DNA of 64,000 nucleotides, from positions 1 through 64,000 of the forward strand of contig NZ_JACJFM010000005.1 of NCBI RefSeq assembly GCF_014164585.1, given 5' to 3'. Position 1 is the first letter of the stretch, and every line of letters begins with the position of its first letter. Below the pieces are notes generated by a model, which did no database searches, had not been told where the DNA came from, and saw only the letters and a list, made by a program, of their open reading frames with translations. The stretch is from Oceanospirillum sediminis (GTDB lineage Bacteria > Pseudomonadota > Gammaproteobacteria > Pseudomonadales > Halomonadaceae). The position numbers were made by a program, and so were the translations under genes. Positions 16,795-26,074 of the stretch are shown here, in pieces.

Positions 16795-17427
16795 ATGATT
16801 AATGTATTACTTGTTGATGATCATCCTCTGGTAAGAGATGGCATCAGAGCCCGTCTGGAATCAGAACAGGGTATTTATATTGCTGGTGAAGCTCAGAACG
16901 GACAGGAAGCTCTGGACTTTGCCCGACAACAATTGCCCGATGTGGTGCTGATGGATGTCAGTATGCCGGTCATGAATGGTCTTGAAGCCACCCGGATATT
17001 CAAAGAGACCTGGCCGGATCTGCGTATTCTGATCCTGAGTATGCATGACAACCGGGAATATATTATGCAGCTTATCCAGGGAGGTGCCTCTGGCTATATC
17101 TTAAAAGATGTCGGCTCAGATGAACTGATTAAAGCGATTGAAACTGTGCATCAGGGAGGCACTTATTTTAGCTCAGGTGCTTCACAAAGCCTGTTCAGAG
17201 CAGAAACTGTTATACCTCCAGCCCAACCGGATAGTGGATTAACACCCAGAGAATCAACTGTACTGAAGCACCTGGCGGAGGGGCAAAGTAATAAAGAGAT
17301 TGCCCGTATTCTGGATATCAGTGTGCGAACGGTTGAAACCCACCGTCAGAACATTAAACAAAAGCTTAATATCCATACGGCTGCAGGGCTGGCACGATAT
17401 GCTATAGAAAACGGCCTGATCGATTAA
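16795..17427 (+). CDS. Response regulator, NarL/FixJ family
   Basis: A 210-aa two-domain regulator. The receiver domain (residues 1-120) opens INVLLVDDHPLVRDGIRARL, with the phospho-acceptor Asp54 in VVLMDVSMPVMNG and the late KDVGSDEL pattern. The C-terminal LuxR-type helix-turn-helix (about 145-205) has LTPRESTVLKHLAEGQSNKE and ARILDISVRTVETHRQNIKQ. It is the cognate partner of the upstream histidine kinase at 15361, in an operon-like arrangement. Target genes are not shown; the nearby dctPQM operon, with repeated CTACGTAG palindromes, is a candidate by position only. Confidence 0.95.
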   Translation: MINVLLVDDHPLVRDGIRARLESEQGIYIAGEAQNGQEALDFARQQLPDVVLMDVSMPVMNGLEATRIFKETWPDLRILILSMHDNREYIMQLIQGGASGYILKDVGSDELIKAIETVHQGGTYFSSGASQSLFRAETVIPPAQPDSGLTPRESTVLKHLAEGQSNKEIARILDISVRTVETHRQNIKQKLNIHTAAGLARYAIENGLID

Positions 17428-17524
17428 TTGACATATCCTGTCCGGCATCAGTGACCGTAGACCTTTTCTATGGCGGGCAGATATTCTGCTGGGTATCTGT
17501 CAGCCTCTTTTCTTTTACCTGGAT

Positions 17525-17547
17525 AAAAAAACGGGCGCAAAGGCCCG
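17525..17547 (-). terminator. Orphan terminator-like hairpin on the minus strand
   Basis: On the minus strand, CGGGC (17547-17543) pairs with GCCCG (17536-17532) and is followed by seven Ts. No minus-strand gene lies upstream of it; the + gene at 17959 and the + regulator at 16795 do not use it. It could end an unannotated small transcript from the gap 17428-17958, which otherwise shows no convincing ORF. Confidence 0.4.
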
Positions 17548-17958
17548 GTGACAGTCTGTCTGAAAAACATAACGATTGAAAAAGAAAGAAAAGTGCTCTG
17601 TTCATTACTGCAAAGTCGCAGTCGGCTTACCTCCAACATAGTAAATACTGGTCTTTTCCTTAAACCCGGAACAAAAAACAGTCATGTTAAAAAACAGCTG
17701 TTAACGTGTATCCGTGATCTGATTTTTGATACACATAATCAGAAGCATGCGCCTGATCACTGAAAACCAGTTTAGGGAAAACTGGCAAAATGGAATATGT
17801 CCGTTTATATCCTGGTATGTTGCCGCAGGTACAAAGATGTATTCTGGCTGTATTAAAATCTTTTTTCTGATACAGAGTTTTACTGATAACCTATGGAGAA
17901 ATATCATTTCTGTTGATAAATAGCTGAATCCTTTTCTTCTCACTACTCATTATGGAAC

Positions 17959-18399
17959 ATGATTATGCCAACAGGACGACTAAGACCGGCTACACCTGAT
18001 GATGCCGCTCAGATCCTGCAACTATCCGCAGCATTGGGTTACTCTCTATGCAGTGAAGCGGAGCAAAGACAACGATTAGTCACTTTACAGCATTCAGACC
18101 GGGATCAGATCTGGGTATATGAGACAGAAAGCAGGTTACAGGGCTGGATTCATTTCTTTCAGGCATTGAGAGTCGCTTCTGATAGTTTTATTGAAATAGG
18201 CGGTCTGGTGGTCAGTGAAGACTCTCGTCGTCAGGGAATCGGTCAGAAACTGGTTCAGCAGGCTGCTGAGGAAGCCCATAAGCAACAGACTACCCTGAGA
18301 GTGCGGTGTAACGATAAACGTAAAGCCACCCACCAGTTTTACCTGAGTTGTGGCTTTTCGGCAGATAAAGTTCAGCAGGTGTTCCGATTAACTATCTGA
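17959..18399 (+). CDS. GNAT-family N-acetyltransferase
   Basis: A 146-aa single-domain acetyltransferase using acetyl-CoA. The GNAT fold is seen in LRPATPDDAAQILQLS at the start, IEIGGLVVSEDSRRQGIGQK (strand beta4 and the pyrophosphate-binding R-x-x-G-x-G loop), and ATHQFYLSCGFSADK at motif B. The substrate is unknown. The start could be either ATG at 17959 or 17965. The stop at 18399 is 18 bases before the convergent P450 gene, so the two share their 3' region. Upstream lies a 530-bp gap with little coding potential. Confidence 0.8.
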   Translation: MIMPTGRLRPATPDDAAQILQLSAALGYSLCSEAEQRQRLVTLQHSDRDQIWVYETESRLQGWIHFFQALRVASDSFIEIGGLVVSEDSRRQGIGQKLVQQAAEEAHKQQTTLRVRCNDKRKATHQFYLSCGFSADKVQQVFRLTI

Positions 18400-18417
18400 A
18401 TATACTCTTATTGGTTA

Positions 18418-19704
18418 TCAGGCATATTCCACACCGCGACACTGATATCCTGAGGCAGATTCTGTTTTCCAGCGGATATCAAACTGCTCGGGGAAGGGAC
18501 CGTCTTTGTAATCAATACAGCCATCAACCTGCACATCATTCAGTAAGAAGATCTGGCGTACTATTTCAGGAATCATGACGCGTCCGATATGAATCCCCAG
18601 ACATTCATGCATGCCGTAACCAAAATGGAAGGTATTGGTTTCTGAGCGGCCAGGCAAAAACTCATCATGACGGGCAAAGATCGTCTCATCGAACATAGCA
18701 GAGCCGACCAGAGCAATGACGATGGTGCCGGGTTCTACCTGAGTCGCAAATTCAGTACCCTCTGCCAGAACAGTCTGCTGCTCACACATTCTGAACAGGT
18801 ACGGGAAGGCCGGATTAAAACGCAGAGCTTCAAAAACATAGTGGTCAAACTCTGCTGTATCCTCTTGCTGTGCCAGTTGATGCAGCTGTTGGTGAATATC
18901 TTTTCTGTTCAGAAGTTCAGAAATAGCATTTACCACGGTATTGGATGTGGTTTCTACGGTTCCAATCAGCAGGCCACCGACATTCTGGGCAACACGGGTC
19001 AGGTCAAAGTCCAGCGCTCCGGTCAGAGACAGTTTAATCAGTCGGGATGCAGGGTCATCCAGTTGCTCTCCTGCTTTCAGATCGGCAATACGACGCTGTA
19101 ACAGGGCTCCCAGATAGGTTGCCATCTCTTCACTGCCTTTAATCCGGTTAGCGCTTACCAGTGCCGGGTCTTTGACATCTGAGGCATTGAAAGGCTGATT
19201 ATGGAAAGCATCGTACTGGCTCCAGAAGGACCAGTTTAACAGCTCTTCTTCAGTGATGCCGTCAAAGCCAAAAAAGTCCTGCACCAATCTGACCGGAATA
19301 GCACGGGACAGGCCGCTGACCACATCAACTGAACCATCTGCCTCTTGTAGCACTTTCGCTGCCTGGCTGGCGACAAAACCCCGGATATCCGGCAGCTGCT
19401 CAAAATCCAGAATGGAGCGCATAACAGACTTTTCCCGCCAGTGTCTGGCTGTATCGTCCTGAGCCATCCAGTATTCGCCCTGCTTGGGTTTATACAGGGC
19501 CACAGTAAAAATATCATGCTGACGCAATACCGTCGTACAGTCTGAAAACCGACTGACGACAGTAACTCCTGGTAATTGAAGGACCGGGCACTCATGTCTG
19601 AGTTCGTGATATAACACCTGCGGATCTTTTTGTATCCATTGATACAGTGTTGACCATTGCTGATCACAAGGTACAGCACTGAGTTTTGATAGATAGTGGC
19701 CCAT
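18418..19704 (-). CDS. Cytochrome P450
   Basis: A 428-aa soluble bacterial P450 (no membrane anchor). The heme loop FGYGMHECLGIHIGR carries the thiolate Cys368. The I-helix has GTVETTSNTV in place of the usual AGxDT, keeping the acid-Thr pair; the ExxR of helix K appears as EALR followed by FNP. The length fits class I enzymes that take electrons from a ferredoxin. No ferredoxin or reductase gene is adjacent, so redox partners and substrate are unknown. A good AGGAG lies 7 bases before the ATG. It is convergent with the GNAT gene. Confidence 0.93.
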   Translation of the reverse strand: MGHYLSKLSAVPCDQQWSTLYQWIQKDPQVLYHELRHECPVLQLPGVTVVSRFSDCTTVLRQHDIFTVALYKPKQGEYWMAQDDTARHWREKSVMRSILDFEQLPDIRGFVASQAAKVLQEADGSVDVVSGLSRAIPVRLVQDFFGFDGITEEELLNWSFWSQYDAFHNQPFNASDVKDPALVSANRIKGSEEMATYLGALLQRRIADLKAGEQLDDPASRLIKLSLTGALDFDLTRVAQNVGGLLIGTVETTSNTVVNAISELLNRKDIHQQLHQLAQQEDTAEFDHYVFEALRFNPAFPYLFRMCEQQTVLAEGTEFATQVEPGTIVIALVGSAMFDETIFARHDEFLPGRSETNTFHFGYGMHECLGIHIGRVMIPEIVRQIFLLNDVQVDGCIDYKDGPFPEQFDIRWKTESASGYQCRGVEYA

Positions 19705-19879
19705 GATTCTCTCCTGATTCTTGTTTGGATTTCCTTGCGAGCCACCATATTAACCATTTGAATGAATTTTATTTATTACACTCTAATACAGCCTGGATTT
19801 GTGAAAACTGTTGTTATCTCATACCTGCCACCCAGGTATATATGTAACCCGTTTTGGCAGAAAAGCTCTTAAACATTAA

Positions 19880-20809
19880 TCAGATGTGTTTTCCGGACCT
19901 TAGTCGATTAAAGTTAACCAGGGCAATGACGACCCCGGATAAAATCAACCCCATACTGAACAGGTGTACCGTCGTAATGTTTTCTCCTAACAGCAGCCAG
20001 GCCAGCAAACCACTGAAGACTGGCAGGGTGTAATACACCAGAGATGATCGTACCGGTCCAAGAATGGCAATCGCTCGTCCCCATACCAGATAGGCCAGAA
20101 ACGATGCCATCACTCCGACATAAAATATAGCTCCCCAGGCCCCGGTATTAATGCTCATCACGGAAAATGACTGCTGATACAGTTCATACAGACAAAATGG
20201 CAGCAGCATCAGTAATCCGGGAACAAAAGAAGCGAACTGCAAAGACCAGCCACTGATACCTTTCGGAGAAAATTTCATCATCAAGCTATAACCGGCAAAA
20301 CAGATCGCCGCCAGTAACATCCAGCCATCTCCCGCAGATAAAGTCAGCGAAGCCAGCCTCTGCCAGTCACCTCCTGAAACCAGTACCACCACGCCGATAA
20401 TCACCAGCACAATACCCGCCAGTTTATTAAAGCCGATGGCTTCTTTAAGAAATATCCGGGCCAGAACAATCACAAACACAGGAAAGGTAATCGCAATCAG
20501 GGAAAGATTCATCGCAGTGGTTGTATGACTGGCCACGTAAATCAGAGTGTTAAACAAGGCCACACCGGGTACAGACAGAGCGAGAATAAAGCCTTTATGC
20601 TGCCAGACCAGAGGCCACTCCCGCTGTATCGGTTTAATCGCAAATGGCAGAAAAACAGCCGTGGCTACCAGCCAGCGGAGGAAAGCCAGTGTGATTGGCG
20701 GAACCTGATCCATAAGCCCACGGGCCACCACAAAATTGCCAGACCAGATGATGGTGGCCGCCAGGGCACACAGGAAGCCAATCAATAAAGGCTGATGCTG
20801 ATGAGTCAA
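19880..20809 (-). CDS. EamA/DMT-family exporter
   Basis: A 309-aa inner-membrane protein with ten predicted helices in two EamA repeats. Features include FLCALAATIIWSGNFVVARGLM, LAFLRWLVATAVFLPFA, then in the second half LAAICFAGYSLMMKF and LAYLVWGRAIAILGPVRSS, and the closing LLLGENITTVHLFSMGLILS. These proteins export small metabolites or amino acids. The start is TTG at 20809, supported by GGAG eight bases before it; no better ATG occurs before the first helix. It stands between the P450 and fklB genes on the same strand, but the 175-bp gap to P450 suggests separate control. Confidence 0.88.
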   Translation of the reverse strand: MTHQHQPLLIGFLCALAATIIWSGNFVVARGLMDQVPPITLAFLRWLVATAVFLPFAIKPIQREWPLVWQHKGFILALSVPGVALFNTLIYVASHTTTAMNLSLIAITFPVFVIVLARIFLKEAIGFNKLAGIVLVIIGVVVLVSGGDWQRLASLTLSAGDGWMLLAAICFAGYSLMMKFSPKGISGWSLQFASFVPGLLMLLPFCLYELYQQSFSVMSINTGAWGAIFYVGVMASFLAYLVWGRAIAILGPVRSSLVYYTLPVFSGLLAWLLLGENITTVHLFSMGLILSGVVIALVNFNRLRSGKHI

Positions 20810-21079
20810 AATACACTCTCCGGTATAATCTCTGTATTATTGCTACTGAAAGCCATACAGAGACTATACCGACAGCAAAGTGCGCAACAAAGCCAGATAA
20901 TTGATCGATGCATGAATCATTAGCGTCATTACCTATACTTATAACATCCGGAAAACAACGAGCGCACTTTTTTGGTCTTTCGTTATAATATTGATGGCAC
21001 ATGAGATTCATGTGGAGCAGACCAGGCATTTTACCGATTGGCGTAAACGGGTAGTTTCTGCCAGAAATCAGCAGACATA

Positions 21080-21107
21080 AAAAAACCGGCCATAAGACCG
21101 GTTTTTT
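21080..21107. terminator. Bidirectional rho-independent terminator
   Basis: AAAAAACCGG (21080-21089) pairs with CCGGTTTTTT (21098-21107), loop CATAAGA-like. It ends the minus-strand fklB gene, which stops 50 bp away. Runs of A and T on both sides make it work in either direction. Confidence 0.85.
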
Positions 21108-21157
21108 CAGCATCTGTCTGTTTTCAGATAGATGATTTTACTGTCAGCAGCCTGTTA

Positions 21158-21769
21158 TTACAGGATGTCCAGCAGCTCAACCTCAAATACCAGCACAGAG
21201 TATGGAGGGATAGAGCCCGCACCACGCTCGCCATACGCCAGGTCCTGAGGAATAGTCAGGCGCCATTTAGAACCTGCTGGCATCAGCTGCAGAGCTTCAA
21301 CCCAGCCTTTAATTACGCCATTTACCGGGAATTCTGCTGGCTGACCGCGTTGTACAGAGCTGTCAAATACTTCACCACTGATCAGTTCACCGTGGTAGTG
21401 AACACGAACTTTATCGGTTGCGGCAGGCTTTTCACCTTCACCAACTGCCAGTACTTCGTACTGCAGGCCGGATTCAGTGACAGTAACGCCTTCTTTTTTA
21501 GCGTTATCTTCCAGGTAAGCGTTACCTGCATCAATTTCTACCTGATGCTGAGCTTTCTGCTTTTCAGCCAGGCGCTGCTGAATTACTTCAAAAGCTTCGT
21601 GCAGCTCCATGTCTGTCAGACGGCTGTCAGCGCCTTCAAACGCTTCACGCAGGCCAGCAGCAACGTGATCCAGTTCCAGACCATCGATACCACTGCTTGC
21701 CAGCTGCTCGCCCATCTGACGACCAATGCCATAACTTACTTTTGCTTCTACTGTTGCCAGTTCGCTCAT
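21158..21769 (-). CDS. fklB: FKBP-type peptidyl-prolyl isomerase FklB
   Basis: A 203-aa protein matching FklB/FKBP22 (E. coli 206 aa): helical N-terminal dimerisation domain ([20 protein letters not shown], ending in an acidic-basic linker helix) and a C-terminal FKBP domain from about residue 95, with [38 protein letters not shown] and [12 protein letters not shown]. The enzyme speeds proline isomerisation in protein folding; this group is cytoplasmic or periplasmic without a signal peptide here. The ORF runs to 21850, but the ATG at 21769 gives the family N-terminus [14 protein letters not shown] and is preferred. It ends in the terminator at 21080. Confidence 0.92.
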   Translation of the reverse strand: MSELATVEAKVSYGIGRQMGEQLASSGIDGLELDHVAAGLREAFEGADSRLTDMELHEAFEVIQQRLAEKQKAQHQVEIDAGNAYLEDNAKKEGVTVTESGLQYEVLAVGEGEKPAATDKVRVHYHGELISGEVFDSSVQRGQPAEFPVNGVIKGWVEALQLMPAGSKWRLTIPQDLAYGERGAGSIPPYSVLVFEVELLDIL

Positions 21770-21914
21770 TATTTCACTACCAATTGATTTTAAAAGAAAA
21801 AGCATTTTACCAATCTGAGTCAACATTACCAGCGTGTACTCAGATAGCAATAAAGCCTGCTTTATTTTAGTGCGCAGGAAAATCCACTATTCATGGCAAA
21901 ATAAGCAGATTTTT

Positions 21915-22116
21915 AAACCATATCTGGTTTACTTTTACGTAAACGTTTCATATAGTCTGATGTGTAGGAACGTGACTTTGCCAGGTTTTCTGTCTATAGC
22001 TTTCTATAGAACAAAGACGTTCCACGGCATAAATAGAAGACGTTTTACTGTCCGGGGAACCCGGCAATGTTCGTTTCAGAGTTCAGATCGCTGTCACCGT
22101 AAACGCATCAGTTTAC
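21915..22116. promoter_or_regulatory. Three inverted repeats in the leader of the bkd operon
   Basis: The 430-bp gap before E1alpha holds three palindromes: AAACCA/TGGTTT (21915-21930), TCTATAG/CTATAGA (21993-22010) and GTAAAC/GTTTAC (22099-22116). The last is flanked by CTGT and ACAG. They may be operators or leader hairpins for the dehydrogenase genes. No Shine-Dalgarno-like upstream ORF is evident, and the regulator is not encoded next door. Confidence 0.4.
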
Positions 22117-22200
22117 AGTAACAGAGGCAGACACAATCCGCTCAGATCTGCACCTCTGACACAATCAGATGGCTTAAGACAAGAACAATAAGGGAAGCTT

Positions 22201-23391
22201 ATGAGTAACTCAAAGCAGTCCGAAGCCCAGGTTGTACACGCACCTGTTTTTATCAGTGGCGATGACCTGGAAACCCCAACGCTGAAAATTCTGCGTCAGG
22301 ATGGCACCACTTATGAAGGTGCTGAACTGCCAGAAATCGATCAGGCACTGGCGCTGAAGATATACGATACTTTCCTGTTTATCCGCGCGCTGGACGAACG
22401 TATGGTCGCTGCTCAGCGTCAGGGCCGTATCAGCTTCTACATGACCGAAATCGGTGAGGAAGCTGCTGATATCGGCAGTACTGCTGCCCTTGATCCTGAA
22501 GATATGATCATGGCTCAGTACCGTGAACAGGGTGCTCTGGCATTCAGAGGTTTCCCTCTGGAGCAGTTTATGCATCAGTTGTTCAGTAACGAAAACGACC
22601 TGGGTAAAGGTCGTCAGATGCCGATTCACTACGGATCAAATGAACTACACTACATGACCATCTCTTCTCCGCTGGCCACTCAGCTGCCACAAGCAGCCGG
22701 CTATGCGTACGGTCTGAAGCTGGAAGAGAAGCAGAACTGTGTGATCTGTTACTTTGGTGAAGGGGCCGCCTCTGAAGGTGACTTCCACGCTGCGATTAAT
22801 ATGGCAGGTGTTTACAAAGTACCCGCAATCTACTTCTGCCGTAATAACGGTTATGCCATTTCAACCCCATCCAGCGAGCAGTTCGCCGGTGATGGTATTG
22901 CGCCCCGTGCCGTTGCCTATGGTCTGAAAGCGATTCGTGTTGATGGCAATGATGTACTGGCCGTACTGAAAGCCACTCAGGAAGCCCGTCGTCTGGCAGT
23001 AGAAGAAAATCAGCCAGTGCTGATTGAGGCCATGACCTATCGTCTGGGCGCTCACTCAACATCTGATGACCCATCCGGCTACCGTAGCAAGAAAGAAGAA
23101 GAGAAATGGCGCGAAAAAGATCCTGTCGCTCGCTTTAAGAACTGGCTGATTGCCCAGGGCTGGTGGAGCGAAGAACAGGATGCCGCTGAAATGGCACAGA
23201 AACGTCAGAACGTTCTGGATGCTATGAAGAAAGCGGAAACTGTTCCATCGCCTAAAGTCGATGAACTGATTACTGATGTCTACGATGTCCCTCCACAGCA
23301 TCTTCAGGATCAGCTGGATGAGCTGAAAGCTCATATCCGCCAGTACCCTGAAGCCTATCCGAAAACTGCTGGGAGATTAGACGATGAGTAA
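22201..23391 (+). CDS. bkdA1: Branched-chain 2-oxoacid dehydrogenase E1 alpha subunit
   Basis: A 396-aa thiamine-diphosphate-dependent decarboxylase subunit of the 2-oxoisovalerate dehydrogenase complex. It decarboxylates the 2-oxo acids from Val, Leu and Ile and passes the acyl group to E2. Recognised blocks are the TPP motif [15 protein letters not shown], then [20 protein letters not shown], then [20 protein letters not shown], which carries the phosphorylation-loop-like segment around HSTSDD. It is the first gene of a three-gene cluster; its last codons overlap the E1beta start by 8 bases. The BkdA1 length is usual (about 400 aa). No E3 gene is in the cluster. Confidence 0.95.
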   Translation: MSNSKQSEAQVVHAPVFISGDDLETPTLKILRQDGTTYEGAELPEIDQALALKIYDTFLFIRALDERMVAAQRQGRISFYMTEIGEEAADIGSTAALDPEDMIMAQYREQGALAFRGFPLEQFMHQLFSNENDLGKGRQMPIHYGSNELHYMTISSPLATQLPQAAGYAYGLKLEEKQNCVICYFGEGAASEGDFHAAINMAGVYKVPAIYFCRNNGYAISTPSSEQFAGDGIAPRAVAYGLKAIRVDGNDVLAVLKATQEARRLAVEENQPVLIEAMTYRLGAHSTSDDPSGYRSKKEEEKWREKDPVARFKNWLIAQGWWSEEQDAAEMAQKRQNVLDAMKKAETVPSPKVDELITDVYDVPPQHLQDQLDELKAHIRQYPEAYPKTAGRLDDE

Positions 23392-24361
23392 TATGAATCT
23401 GCTCCAGGCGATCAATAACGCCCTGGATATCGCCATGGGCAAAGACAACAAGGTCGTGTGTTTCGGTGAAGATGTTGGTCACTTTGGTGGGGTATTCCGT
23501 GCGACCAGTCATCTGCAGGATAAATACGGCAAAAGCCGCTGCTTTAATACTCCGCTGACAGAACAGGGGATTATCGGTTTTGCTAATGGCCTGGCTTCAG
23601 GCGGCCATAAACCGGTTGCTGAGATCCAGTTTGCCGATTATATCTTCCCGGCATTTGACCAGATTGTGAACGAAGCCGCTAAGTTCCGTTACCGTTCTGG
23701 TGACCAGTTCAGCGTAGGCGGCCTGACAATTCGCTCTCCTTACGGTGGTGGTATTCACGGTGGCCTGTATCACTCTCAGTCTCCGGAAGCTTACTTTACT
23801 GGTACGCCAGGTCTGAAAGTGGTGATTCCCCGTAACCCTTATCAGGCAAAAGGTCTGCTGTTAGCGTCTATTCGTGACGATAACCCGGTGATTTTCTTTG
23901 AGCCTAAACGTCTTTACCGTGCATCCACAGGTGAAGTGCCGGAAGAAGATTACGAGATCGAACTGGGTAAAGCCGAAGTGGTTCAGCAAGGTACGGATAT
24001 TACCGTACTGGGCTGGGGCGCTCAGATGGAAGTACTGGAAAAAGCCGTTGAAATGGCAGCCAAAGACGGTATCTCCTGTGAACTGATCGACCTGCGTACT
24101 CTGCTGCCATGGGATGTAGACACTGTAGCAGAATCGGTTAAGAAAACCGGTCGCCTGCTGATCAGCCACGAAGCGCCTAAGACCGGTGGTTTTGCTGGTG
24201 AAATTGCGACAGAGATTCAACAAAAATGCTTCCTGTATCTGGAATCTCCTATCGAACGTGTCACCGGTCTGGATACTCCATTCCCGCTGGCACACGATAA
24301 AGAATATATGCCTGATCATCTGAAGAACTACGAAGCGATCAAGCGCAGCGTTAATTTCTGA
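23384..24361 (+). CDS. bkdA2: Branched-chain 2-oxoacid dehydrogenase E1 beta subunit
   Basis: A 325-aa subunit that completes the E1 heterotetramer and binds the TPP pyrimidine ring. Typical blocks are [76 protein letters not shown] and the C-terminal [17 protein letters not shown]. The ATG overlaps the E1alpha stop (ATGAGTAA), so the two are translationally coupled. The E2 gene follows after 18 bp. Protein length and all catalytic landmarks are normal. Confidence 0.95.
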   Translation: MSNMNLLQAINNALDIAMGKDNKVVCFGEDVGHFGGVFRATSHLQDKYGKSRCFNTPLTEQGIIGFANGLASGGHKPVAEIQFADYIFPAFDQIVNEAAKFRYRSGDQFSVGGLTIRSPYGGGIHGGLYHSQSPEAYFTGTPGLKVVIPRNPYQAKGLLLASIRDDNPVIFFEPKRLYRASTGEVPEEDYEIELGKAEVVQQGTDITVLGWGAQMEVLEKAVEMAAKDGISCELIDLRTLLPWDVDTVAESVKKTGRLLISHEAPKTGGFAGEIATEIQQKCFLYLESPIERVTGLDTPFPLAHDKEYMPDHLKNYEAIKRSVNF

Positions 24362-24379
24362 TAAAGGTAGGAGTAACTC

Positions 24380-26002
24380 ATGATTCAAGAATTTATCCTG
24401 CCGGATATCGGTGAAGGCATCGTTGAGTGCGAACTGGTGGAGTGGCTGGTTAAAGAAGGCGATATCATCTCTGAAGATCAGCCAGTGGCTGATGTGATGA
24501 CCGATAAAGCCCTGGTTCAGATTCCGGCCATGCACCACGGTAAAGTGGTAAAACTGCATTATAAACAGGGTGAAATCGCTAAGGTTCACGCTCCGCTGTT
24601 TGCGGTAGAAGTCGAAGGTGACTACGCAGAAGAAACGGCTGCGGAAACAGCCACTGAAGCCGCACCGGTCGCAGAAGCCACGGAAACGACAGCAGCACCA
24701 GCGGCCACTGGCGGAAAAATCGTTAAAGACTTTATCCTGCCAGATATTGGTGAAGGTATTGTTGAATGCGAACTGACGGAATGGCTGGTTCAGGAAGGCG
24801 ATGCGGTCGTTGAAGATCAGCCAGTGGCTGATGTGATGACCGATAAAGCCCTGGTTCAGATCCCCTGCATGGACCATGGCCGCATCGTTAAGCTGTACTA
24901 TAAACAGGGCGAAATCGCTAAGGTTCACGCCCCTCTGTTTGCCATTGAAGTCGATTCTGACGAAGCTGCACCGGCGGTTGCTCAGTCAGCAGCAGAAACC
25001 GTTGCAGAACCTGCTCCGGCAGCAGCGTCTGTCGCTCCGGCTGAAACCGCAACCGATACTCGTCCGGGCAAAGCCCTGGCCAGTCCAGCAGTACGCCGCA
25101 TCGCCCGTGAACATAACGTCGATATCAGCCTGGTGACAGGCTCCGGTAAAGATGGCCGGGTGCTGAAAGGCGATATTATGGCCTTTGTGGAGAATGGCGG
25201 AAGTTCTGCTAAAGCTGCACCAGTCGTTGCTACACCAGAAACAACAACTGCAAGCCAAAGCGCATCGGCTGTTCAATCTGTGCCTGTTGCAGCAGGAGAA
25301 GACCGTGTTGAGCCAATTCGTGGTATTAAAGCCGCGATGGCACGTCAGATGGTCAGTTCCGTATCCACTATTCCGCACTTTACCTACGCGGAAGAGATGG
25401 ATATCACAGCACTGGTTGCCCTGCGCAAACAGCTGAAACCGCGTATGGAAGCGGACGGGATCAAACTGACTCTGATGCCATTCTTTATGAAAGCACTGGC
25501 ATTAGCGGTACAGGAATATCCGGTACTGAACAGCCGCGTTAACGATGATTGCACCGAACTGACCTACCTGGCCAGCTGCAATATCGGTATGGCCGTTGAT
25601 ACGCCAATCGGCCTGCTGGTGCCAAACGTGAAAAACGTTCAGGCACTGAGCATCCGTGAAATTGCTGTTGAGATTAACCGACTGATCGAAGCGGCTCGTG
25701 CCGGTCGTGTCAGTCAGGAAGATCTGAAGGGTGGTACGATCAGCATCTCTAACATTGGCGCTCTGGGTGGTACGGTGGCAACACCTATTATCAACAAACC
25801 TGAGACCGCCATTGTAGCCCTGGGTCGAACTCAGTCCCTGCCACGTTTTGACGCAGCAGGCAATGTCACGGCGCGCGACATTATGCAGGTTAGCTGGTCC
25901 GGCGATCACAGAGTGATTGATGGCGGCACCATCGCCCGCTTCTGCAATCTGTGGAAACAGTGCCTGGAAGATCCCACCAGCATGCTGGTCGATCTGAGAT
26001 AA
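24380..26002 (+). CDS. bkdB: Branched-chain 2-oxoacid dehydrogenase E2, two lipoyl domains
   Basis: A 540-aa dihydrolipoamide acyltransferase. Domain order: lipoyl 1 (about residues 1-78, lipoyl Lys43 in [11 protein letters not shown]), an Ala/Thr/Pro-rich linker, lipoyl 2 (about 113-191, Lys156 in the same motif), a second linker, the peripheral subunit-binding domain ([19 protein letters not shown]), and the acyltransferase domain ending in [10 protein letters not shown] (active-site His510). P. putida BkdB has a single lipoyl domain; two are normal in many marine gammaproteobacteria. A 51-base stretch is identical between the two lipoyl domains (24472-24522 and 24811-24861), pointing to recent homogenisation. 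AGGAG precedes the ATG; a terminator follows. Confidence 0.95.
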   Translation: MIQEFILPDIGEGIVECELVEWLVKEGDIISEDQPVADVMTDKALVQIPAMHHGKVVKLHYKQGEIAKVHAPLFAVEVEGDYAEETAAETATEAAPVAEATETTAAPAATGGKIVKDFILPDIGEGIVECELTEWLVQEGDAVVEDQPVADVMTDKALVQIPCMDHGRIVKLYYKQGEIAKVHAPLFAIEVDSDEAAPAVAQSAAETVAEPAPAAASVAPAETATDTRPGKALASPAVRRIAREHNVDISLVTGSGKDGRVLKGDIMAFVENGGSSAKAAPVVATPETTTASQSASAVQSVPVAAGEDRVEPIRGIKAAMARQMVSSVSTIPHFTYAEEMDITALVALRKQLKPRMEADGIKLTLMPFFMKALALAVQEYPVLNSRVNDDCTELTYLASCNIGMAVDTPIGLLVPNVKNVQALSIREIAVEINRLIEAARAGRVSQEDLKGGTISISNIGALGGTVATPIINKPETAIVALGRTQSLPRFDAAGNVTARDIMQVSWSGDHRVIDGGTIARFCNLWKQCLEDPTSMLVDLR

Positions 26003-26014
26003 TTCAGGTAATTA

Positions 26015-26042
26015 AAGGCGTAGCCATCTGGCTGCGCCTTTT
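26015..26042 (+). terminator. Rho-independent terminator of the bkd operon
   Basis: AAGGCG-T-AGCC (26015-26025) pairs with GGCT-G-CGCCTT (26030-26040), followed by TTTT. It lies 13 bases after the E2 stop and 33 bases before the kinase start. It suggests the kinase is transcribed separately or only by read-through. Confidence 0.8.
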
Positions 26043-26074
26043 CCGTTCAGCCATTGTGATAAGAATAAAAAAGC

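Noticed and set aside
20994-21080. 28-codon + strand frame with TATAAT just before it
   Set aside because: No Shine-Dalgarno or -35 box, and the hairpin after it is already explained as the fklB terminator.
23861-24928. 355-aa minus-strand frame opposite E1beta and E2
   Set aside because: It spans two well-supported genes in antisense and shows an internal repeat only because the E2 lipoyl domains are repeated.
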